A DNA stretch of 19,062 nt, from contig JAYGDB010000004.1 in assembly GCA_046583095.1 (NCBI GenBank), positions 1 to 19,062 of the forward strand, written 5' to 3'. Positions 7,287 to 12,978 of the stretch are shown here, one piece after another. The translations under genes and the position numbers were made by a program. Positions within the stretch are counted from its first letter, which is position 1; each line of letters opens with the position of its first letter. The notes under the pieces were generated by a model, which searched no databases, was not told the origin of the DNA, and saw nothing but the letters and a program-made list of their open reading frames with translations. This DNA is from JAJDAN01 sp046583095 (GTDB lineage: Bacteria; Myxococcota_A; UBA9160; UBA4427).

Positions 7287-8543
7287 ATGGACTTCAACGA
7301 CACCCCCGAAGAGGCCGCATTTCGAAGTGAGGCCGGCAGCTGGCTGGAGGCGAACGCGAAGCTGAGGAGGACCGGGGAGCGCAGCTTCAACTTGGCGGAC
7401 AACCGGGGGGAGTCGGATCTCGTCAAACGTGCCCAGGAGTGGCAAGCGCGTAAGGCCGACGCGCACTGGGCCTGCATCACCTGGCCGAGCCAGTACGGCG
7501 GCCGAGACGCGACACCGATCCAGAACGTGACGTGGAACCAGGAGGAGGCACGCTACGCGGTACCTCCGAGCCTGTTTGGCATCGGCCAGGGCATGCTCGG
7601 CCCCACCCTGATGGCTCACGGCACCGAAGCCCAGAAGGATCGCTACCTGGAGCCCATGCTCCGCGGCGAGGAGATCTGGTGCCAGCTCTTCAGCGAGCCG
7701 AGCGCGGGCTCGGACCTCGCCGGCCTGCGCACCCGTGCCGAGCAGGACGAGACCACGGGCGACTGGCGGATCGACGGACAGAAGATCTGGACGAGCGGCG
7801 CCCACTATTGCAAGTGGGGAATGATCGTCACACGCAGCGACCCGACGGCGGCCAAGCACGCAGGCATCACGTACTTCATCGTCGACATGGAGTCCCCGGG
7901 CATCGAGATCCGTCCGATCAAGCAAATCAACGGAGCGACGAACTTCAACGAGGTCTTCTTCACGGATGTCCGGATTCCGGACGAGAACCGCGTCGGCGCC
8001 GTCAACGACGGCTGGCGCGGGGCGATCACGACGCTCATGAACGAGCGTGCCTCGATCGGCGGTGGTGGCGGTGGCGGCGCGAGCTATGACGACCTGCTGC
8101 GACTCGCGGAGCGGCTGTCTCTCGAGGGAGCCCCGGCGATCGAGAACAGCAGCGTTCGCCACCGGCTCGCGGATTTCTACACCCGCACGAAGGGCCTGCA
8201 ATACACCGGCTACCGGACCCTCACGGCGCTCTCTCGCGGCGAAACCCCGGGGCCGCAGAGCTCACTCGGCAAGCTGGTGGGCGCGGCCATGCGCCAAGAG
8301 ATGGCGGCCTTTGCGATCGAACTCCAGGCCCAGTGCGGCGCTCTCCACGACCCCTCGTTTTGCGAGGACAACGCGGCCTGGCAGAACGCCTACCTGGGCG
8401 CCCCCGGTGGACGCATTGCGGGCGGCAGCGACGAGGTGATGCGCAACATCATCGCCGAACGCGTGCTGGGGCTGCCGCCCGAAGCGCGGGTCGACAAGGG
8501 CCTCGCCTTCCAGGACATCCCGACCGGTCCGGCGAAGAGCTGA
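7287..8543 (+). CDS. Acyl-CoA dehydrogenase family protein
   Basis: A 418-residue FAD-dependent acyl-CoA dehydrogenase, normal length, cytoplasmic; the family introduces an alpha-beta double bond into acyl-CoA and passes electrons to ETF. The FAD/acyl-binding middle domain shows WCQLFSEPSAGSDLAGLRT (about residues 131-150), WRIDGQKIWTSGAHY and FNEVFFTDVRIPDENRVG. The C-terminal domain ends with GGSDEVMRNIIAERVLGLP. In short-chain enzymes the catalytic Glu sits just before the GT/GS of that motif (YEGT). Here that position is Gly, so the base may come from helix G, as in long-chain and isovaleryl enzymes, or be absent. A run of seven glycines follows ERASI near residue 257. The ATG at 7287 has GAGGA 8 bases upstream. 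It probably works with the CoA-transferase at 9015; the substrate is unknown. Confidence 0.92.
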   Translation: MDFNDTPEEAAFRSEAGSWLEANAKLRRTGERSFNLADNRGESDLVKRAQEWQARKADAHWACITWPSQYGGRDATPIQNVTWNQEEARYAVPPSLFGIGQGMLGPTLMAHGTEAQKDRYLEPMLRGEEIWCQLFSEPSAGSDLAGLRTRAEQDETTGDWRIDGQKIWTSGAHYCKWGMIVTRSDPTAAKHAGITYFIVDMESPGIEIRPIKQINGATNFNEVFFTDVRIPDENRVGAVNDGWRGAITTLMNERASIGGGGGGGASYDDLLRLAERLSLEGAPAIENSSVRHRLADFYTRTKGLQYTGYRTLTALSRGETPGPQSSLGKLVGAAMRQEMAAFAIELQAQCGALHDPSFCEDNAAWQNAYLGAPGGRIAGGSDEVMRNIIAERVLGLPPEARVDKGLAFQDIPTGPAKS

Positions 8544-8578
8544 TCGCTCGGCGTCAGGGGGGCGAGCCGTCCACCGAT

Positions 8579-8947
8579 TCAGCGCGACGCGATCGCGCGT
8601 TGGATGACCGCCCGGATCTCGTCGTTGTTGAAGGGCTTCGGGACGTAGTCGAAGGCGCCCGCCTCGTTCGCGTCCTTGGCAATGTGCTCCGAGCCGTAGG
8701 CGGTAATCAGGATGACGGGAGTGCCTGGCTGGTGTTTCCCGACGTAACGCACGAGGTCGAGGCCGTTCACCCCGTCGGGCAACGAGAGATCCGTGAGCAC
8801 CAGATCGAAGGCTTCAGCGGACAGGAGAGCGATCGCCTCGCTGCCGCTGCTCGCGACGCGGGTCTCGTAGCCTTCGCGCCGCAGCAGGCCGCGAATCGCC
8901 AACTGGATCCCCGGCTCGTCTTCTACCAGCAAGACGGACGCGCCCAT
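8579..8947 (-). CDS. Stand-alone response regulator receiver domain protein
   Basis: A 122-residue single-domain CheY-like receiver with no output domain. Visible residues: acidic pair E9/D10 (VLLVEDEPG), phospho-acceptor D53 (LVLTDLSLPDG), T82 in ITAYGS, and K104 in the PKPF motif, so it should be phosphorylatable. The sequence resembles receivers fused to or paired with hybrid histidine kinases and FixJ/NtrC types. The ATG at 8947 is chosen because the fold begins immediately after it and GGAAGG/GAAGG purine tracts precede it; the frame extending to 9109 runs into the divergent CoA-transferase. No histidine kinase lies in the window, so its partner is elsewhere. It may act by protein-protein contact or as a phosphate sink. 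Confidence 0.9.
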   Translation of the reverse strand: MGASVLLVEDEPGIQLAIRGLLRREGYETRVASSGSEAIALLSAEAFDLVLTDLSLPDGVNGLDLVRYVGKHQPGTPVILITAYGSEHIAKDANEAGAFDYVPKPFNNDEIRAVIQRAIASR

Positions 8948-9000
8948 CCTTCGACCTTCCCCCACCTTGATTGCCGAGGTCCCACCGAAGCCGGAAAGGG

Positions 9001-9008
9001 TATACGAT
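9001..9008 (+). promoter_or_regulatory. -10-like TATACGAT right before the CoA-transferase start
   Basis: TATACGAT contains two overlapping -10 candidates, TATACG and TACGAT, ending 6-8 bases before the ATG at 9015. Transcription from either would begin within about 2 bases of the ATG, and no ribosome binding site is visible between box and start. The core GTATAC (9000-9005) is a palindrome, so it could also serve as -10 (TATACC) for the divergent response regulator. Confidence 0.4.
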
Positions 9009-9014
9009 CCCACC

Positions 9015-11429
9015 ATGGCTGCGGACCCCTCGGACCCCACCGCCTGGCCGCTTGACGGACTTCGCCTCATCGATCTGACGACCCAGATCGCCGGGCCGTA
9101 CGCGAGCAAGCTGTTCGTCGATGCGGGCGCAGAGGTGGTGAAGGTCGAACCACCTGGGGGCGACCCGCTCCGGGGGTGGACCGCATCGGGTACGTCGCTC
9201 GCTCCCGGTCAGGACGGCGCGCTCTTCCAGTTCTTGAACGCCTCGAAGCAGAGTGTCGTCGCGGACCTGACAGACAAGGCCGGACGTGAGTTCGTCCTCG
9301 ATCTAGCGGCGACGGCGGACCTGGTCATCCACGATCTTCGCAATGCGGAGACACAGGCGCTGGGCCTGTCGATGGCCGACTTCGCCGCCTCGAACCCGAA
9401 GCTCTCCGTCGTATCGATTACGCCGTGGGGCGGTGACGGCCCGTGGACGGATCGACCGTGCACGGAGTTCACCCTGCAGGCGTCCACTGGCTCGGTGGGA
9501 TACCGGGGCCTGCGCGATCGCAAGCCGGTCGCGGCAGGGGGACGCTTGGGCGAGTGGCTGACGGGCGTCTACGCGGCGACCGGCGGCCTCTCGAGCTGGC
9601 TCTCCGCGCGCATCAGCGGCCGCGGCCAGCACGTCGACGTCTCGATGTTCGAAGCCATGCTGATTTCGATGACGGTCTATCACGACCTCAACGGTCAGTG
9701 GGTGGAGAGAGATCTCGCCCGCTCCGTCGAGCTTCCGTCCATTGAGCCCGCAAAGGATGGCTGGGTCGGCTTTTGCACGATCACCGGCCAACAGTGGAAG
9801 GACTTCTGCATGATGATCGGCCAGACGACGGTGGCCGAGGACGACCGTTACCTGGATGCCCGGCTTCGCATGGAACACCGCGTTTACATGAAAAAGATCA
9901 TCCAGGGCTGGACCCGTGCCCGAACGGTCGATGAGATCGTCGAAGTCGCGAGCCTGATGCGCATCCCGGTGGCGCCGGTCGGAACCGGCCGCAGCCTTCC
10001 GCAGACCGACCACCTCGTCGAGCGCGGCGTGTACTCGACCAGCGCCGGAGGGTTCCTGCAGCCGCGCCCCCCCTACCTCCTCGAGAAGACCCGCCTCCGA
10101 CCCTTGGGGATCGCGCCGGCGCTCGACGAACACGGCGACCGCATTCGCAACGAGCGGGTCCCGCGCACAGCCCAACCGGCGAGTACGGCCAGCGCGCACG
10201 CATTGCCTCTCGAGGGCTTGCGGGTCGTGGATCTGACCGCGTTCTGGGCCGGCCCGTTCGCCACACTCTACCTCGCCGACCTTGGCGCTGATGTCGTAAA
10301 GGTGGAGTCGATCCAGCGCCCCGACGGTATGCGCTTCGCGGGCGCGATCCCGAACGAGAACCTGTGGGAGTGGTCCCCGGTCTTCGCGGGCGCCAACCCG
10401 GGCAAGCGAGACGTCACGCTGCAACTCGACAGCCAGCGCGGGATGGAGCTGCTCAAGCAGCTGATCGCAGACGCGGACGTGGTGATCGAGAACTTCTCGG
10501 TGCGGGTGCTCGAGAACTTCGGACTGGGCTGGGATGTCGTCCGCGAGTTGAGCGACCGCGTGATCATGGTACGCATGCCGGCCTTCGGCCTGGACGGCCC
10601 GTGGCGAGACCGGACGGGCTTCGCGATGACGATCGAGCAGGCGAGCGGCCTAGCCTGGATGACCGGCTACGAGGACATGCCCCTGGTCGTCCGCGGGGCC
10701 TGCGATCCCGTCGGCGGCATGCAGACCGTGTTCGCGCTGCTGCTCGCCCTGGAGCACAGGCGACGAACCGGCGTGGGCCAGCTCCTCGAAGTGCCGCTGC
10801 TCGAGAATGCGCTGAACCTCGCCGCCGAGCAGGTCATCGAGCACACGGCTTACGGAGAGCTGCTGAGCCGGGACGAAAACCGGGGCCCGGTCTCCGCGCC
10901 GCAAGGGGTGTACGCCTGCGCCGAGAAGGACGGGAAAGAGCAGCTGCTCGCGCTCGCAATTCCGACGGACGCCCACTGGCAGGCACTCCGCCGGCTGATG
11001 GACGAGCCAGACTGGGCGGGCGCTGCAGACCTGGACACGGCGGCGGGACGTCGCGCGCGCCACGACGAGATCGACGAACGCGTCGAGGCCTGGCTCGCGG
11101 ACCAGACTTCCGAGGCAGCGGAGGAACGCCTCCTCGGCGCGGGCATCCCGGCCAGCATCCTGATCAACGCACACCGGGTCATGCCCCACCCCCAGCTCGA
11201 GGCACGTTGCTTCTTCCAGAACATGGTGCATCCCGAAACCGGGGATACCCGCTACCCGGGCTTCCCGATGCGCTTCTCGGGCCTCGGACCGAGACTCCAC
11301 AAGTCGCCGCCCCCCACCCTAGGCGAGCACAACGAAGAGGTACTCCGCGAAGAACTCGGGCTCTCCGCCGAAGAGTACGAGCAACTGCTCGAAGCGCAGG
11401 TGATCGGAACCCGTCCTTCCTTCATGTAG
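9015..11429 (+). CDS. Fused double-domain family III CoA-transferase (CaiB/BaiF type)
   Basis: An 804-residue tandem fusion of two family III CoA-transferase domains; a single-domain member is about 400 residues. Domain 1 (about 14-385) begins LDGLRLIDLTTQIAGPYASK. Domain 2 (about 396-804) begins LEGLRVVDLTAFWAGPFATL. Both carry the GADVVKVE/GAEVVKVE nucleotide-site strand and GRGQHVDVSMFEAM or GVGQLLEVPLLENA. Formyl-CoA transferase uses an Asp as covalent nucleophile. Domain 2 has D564 there (ACDPVGG), but domain 1 has E180 (GRLGEWLTG). Domain 1 may therefore be structural or altered, the two halves replacing the usual interlocked homodimer. The ATG at 9015 directly follows a -10-like box with no ribosome binding site. 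The role is probably moving CoA between carboxylic acids in a degradation pathway. The 3' end overlaps nadV by 8 bases, convergently. Confidence 0.9.
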   Translation: MAADPSDPTAWPLDGLRLIDLTTQIAGPYASKLFVDAGAEVVKVEPPGGDPLRGWTASGTSLAPGQDGALFQFLNASKQSVVADLTDKAGREFVLDLAATADLVIHDLRNAETQALGLSMADFAASNPKLSVVSITPWGGDGPWTDRPCTEFTLQASTGSVGYRGLRDRKPVAAGGRLGEWLTGVYAATGGLSSWLSARISGRGQHVDVSMFEAMLISMTVYHDLNGQWVERDLARSVELPSIEPAKDGWVGFCTITGQQWKDFCMMIGQTTVAEDDRYLDARLRMEHRVYMKKIIQGWTRARTVDEIVEVASLMRIPVAPVGTGRSLPQTDHLVERGVYSTSAGGFLQPRPPYLLEKTRLRPLGIAPALDEHGDRIRNERVPRTAQPASTASAHALPLEGLRVVDLTAFWAGPFATLYLADLGADVVKVESIQRPDGMRFAGAIPNENLWEWSPVFAGANPGKRDVTLQLDSQRGMELLKQLIADADVVIENFSVRVLENFGLGWDVVRELSDRVIMVRMPAFGLDGPWRDRTGFAMTIEQASGLAWMTGYEDMPLVVRGACDPVGGMQTVFALLLALEHRRRTGVGQLLEVPLLENALNLAAEQVIEHTAYGELLSRDENRGPVSAPQGVYACAEKDGKEQLLALAIPTDAHWQALRRLMDEPDWAGAADLDTAAGRRARHDEIDERVEAWLADQTSEAAEERLLGAGIPASILINAHRVMPHPQLEARCFFQNMVHPETGDTRYPGFPMRFSGLGPRLHKSPPPTLGEHNEEVLREELGLSAEEYEQLLEAQVIGTRPSFM

Positions 11430-12813
11430 CCGGAAGCGCCGCGCGCTCCCGAATCGCAGCCAGGTCGTCTCGCACCAGCAGCTGACCATCCCGGAAGACC
11501 TCCCGGAGCTGATCGTCGCAGTCGCTCCCGTCCTCGACCGCAACAGTCCGGAAGCTGCCCCCCTCGCTCCGGAGCAGTGCCAGGCGACCCGCCTTGCTGT
11601 TCTTGCTCGGGTCGGTGATTGGACTCTTGCTGACGGGACGGCGCTCGCCTTCGACCGTCACCTCCGAGCACTTGAACGCGAAGCGTTGCGTGTCCCGATC
11701 GAGCCTCTGTAGCAGGGCACCGCCCATGCCGAATGCCAGGTTGTCGGCCGACCACCCCTCCCGCGCGGTGCGCGCGAAGATGGCGCGCACCATCTCGAGA
11801 TCGATCCCGTCTCCCTGGATCACGCGCACCTGGGGCGGGAGGAGACGGAAACCCTTCGCGTTCGTCTCGGTACCGAACGCGTCCCCGAGCCGGCGCAGCA
11901 CCTCCGCCACGACCTCGGGCGGATCCCCCGAATCCGGACGTACCACGAGGCTGCCTTCCCGAGACAGCACCATTTCGCGCAGCTGAGATCCCCACAGCTC
12001 CGTGCACGCGTGGAAGATGTCGTACGAGTCCGAGACGCACGCGACCACGCCGCTCGGATAGCACTCGAGCATGTTGCGGAAGGCGTCCAGCTCCCGGTCG
12101 CGTCCCCAGGCTGTGATCGTGCTGTGCTCCGAAGCGGGGATCGAGCTACCCGCCATGGCGCAGCCGTAGGTGTCGCGGGCGAGACGACAGGCCGCGAGAT
12201 TGTCGGTGCCCTCGAAGTTCACGAGATGCGCCGCGCCGCCCAGCGATGCCGACTCGACCGAGCTGACACCGCGGAAGCCGAAGTCGTGCAACATGAACGG
12301 GGCGAGATCCGGATCGCCAGTCTCTACCAGCGCGGCGAGGATCACGCGCTTCATCTCCCGGGAGAGCGTTGCGACGGTGCAGCCGTACCAGACCTGCACG
12401 AGGAGGGTCTCGAGATAGTTGGTCAACCACGGACACGCGGGATCCGTGTTCTCGATCGTCATCATCACGTTGTGGGTGGGCACGGGGGTGCCCTCCCCCA
12501 CGGCACGGATCGAGACCGGCAACCGGCCCCCGTGGCGTTCGAGGATCCCCTCCCAGCCCACCCGGTTGAACAGGCTGGCGTCACCGAAGTGGCTCGCAAA
12601 GAAGGCATCCGCCTCGTCGATCGCATCGGCGTCGAGGACGCACCCGCAGAAATAACGATCGAGGATGTATTGGAGACCGAAGAAGACGACCTCGTCGAAC
12701 TTTCCCCCTCGGCTCTCGAGGTACGAGTAGACGAACTCGGTCGCGGGCGGGTATTGGCGCCAGTGGGTGACCTTGTAGCTGTCGGTCAGGAGGATCGGAT
12801 TGCTGCCTGCCAT
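11422..12813 (-). CDS. nadV: Nicotinamide phosphoribosyltransferase (NAMPT type)
   Basis: A 463-residue cytoplasmic enzyme that makes nicotinamide mononucleotide from nicotinamide and PRPP, the first step of non-deamidating NAD salvage. It strongly resembles eukaryotic NAMPT and bacterial NadV: NPILLTDSYKVTHWRQYPP (5-23), YLESRGGKFDEVVFFGLQY (31-49), LHDFGFRG with D177 (substrate-binding Asp219 of human NAMPT), PASEHSTITAWG with H230 (counterpart of human catalytic His247), RPDSGDP (292-298, phosphate/ribose site) and VIQGDGID. Length and motif order are complete. The ATG at 12813 begins the conserved block and has GAAGAGGG just upstream (12817-12824). A TATAAC box at 12852-12857 probably drives it. 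No other NAD gene is adjacent, so it appears to be a single-gene unit. Confidence 0.95.
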   Translation of the reverse strand: MAGSNPILLTDSYKVTHWRQYPPATEFVYSYLESRGGKFDEVVFFGLQYILDRYFCGCVLDADAIDEADAFFASHFGDASLFNRVGWEGILERHGGRLPVSIRAVGEGTPVPTHNVMMTIENTDPACPWLTNYLETLLVQVWYGCTVATLSREMKRVILAALVETGDPDLAPFMLHDFGFRGVSSVESASLGGAAHLVNFEGTDNLAACRLARDTYGCAMAGSSIPASEHSTITAWGRDRELDAFRNMLECYPSGVVACVSDSYDIFHACTELWGSQLREMVLSREGSLVVRPDSGDPPEVVAEVLRRLGDAFGTETNAKGFRLLPPQVRVIQGDGIDLEMVRAIFARTAREGWSADNLAFGMGGALLQRLDRDTQRFAFKCSEVTVEGERRPVSKSPITDPSKNSKAGRLALLRSEGGSFRTVAVEDGSDCDDQLREVFRDGQLLVRDDLAAIRERAALPAT

Positions 12814-12851
12814 GGGCCCTCTTCAGCTCTTGTCGCGCCTTGCCGATGCCT

Positions 12852-12857
12852 GTTATA
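12852..12857 (-). promoter_or_regulatory. -10 box TATAAC for nadV
   Basis: On the minus strand TATAAC lies about 38 bases before the nadV ATG. ATGACG (12874-12879), matching TTGACA at four positions, sits 16 bases upstream as a candidate -35. The resulting leader of about 30 bases includes the GAAGAGGG ribosome binding site. Confidence 0.5.
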
Positions 12858-12884
12858 CGGCTGAGACGGCTGCCGTCATCCCTA

Positions 12885-12893
12885 TGTTAGAGT
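12885..12893 (+). promoter_or_regulatory. Extended -10 box TGTTAGAGT for the autotransporter
   Basis: TG-T-TAGAGT is an extended -10-like element between the divergent nadV and autotransporter genes. Transcription from it would start near 12900 and leave a leader of about 78 bases before the ATG at 12979. It also argues against the in-frame GTG at 12892 being a start, since that codon lies inside the box. Confidence 0.4.
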
Positions 12894-12978
12894 GCGCGTC
12901 CTGCTCGTGACCCCCGCGCGTCCGGAATGGCCACTCGAACGCGAAGACCGCCGGAGAACACCCGCGAAAGTGGCAAAG

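Noticed and set aside
8546..8567. GCTCG...CGAGC inverted repeat between the acyl-CoA dehydrogenase and the response regulator
   Set aside because: It has 5-bp arms with a 12-base G-rich loop and no U-tract, so it is likely chance in GC-rich DNA.
12892..12978. Upstream extension of the autotransporter to the GTG at 12892
   Set aside because: It would place 29 charged residues before the signal peptide, and its start codon lies inside a -10-like box.
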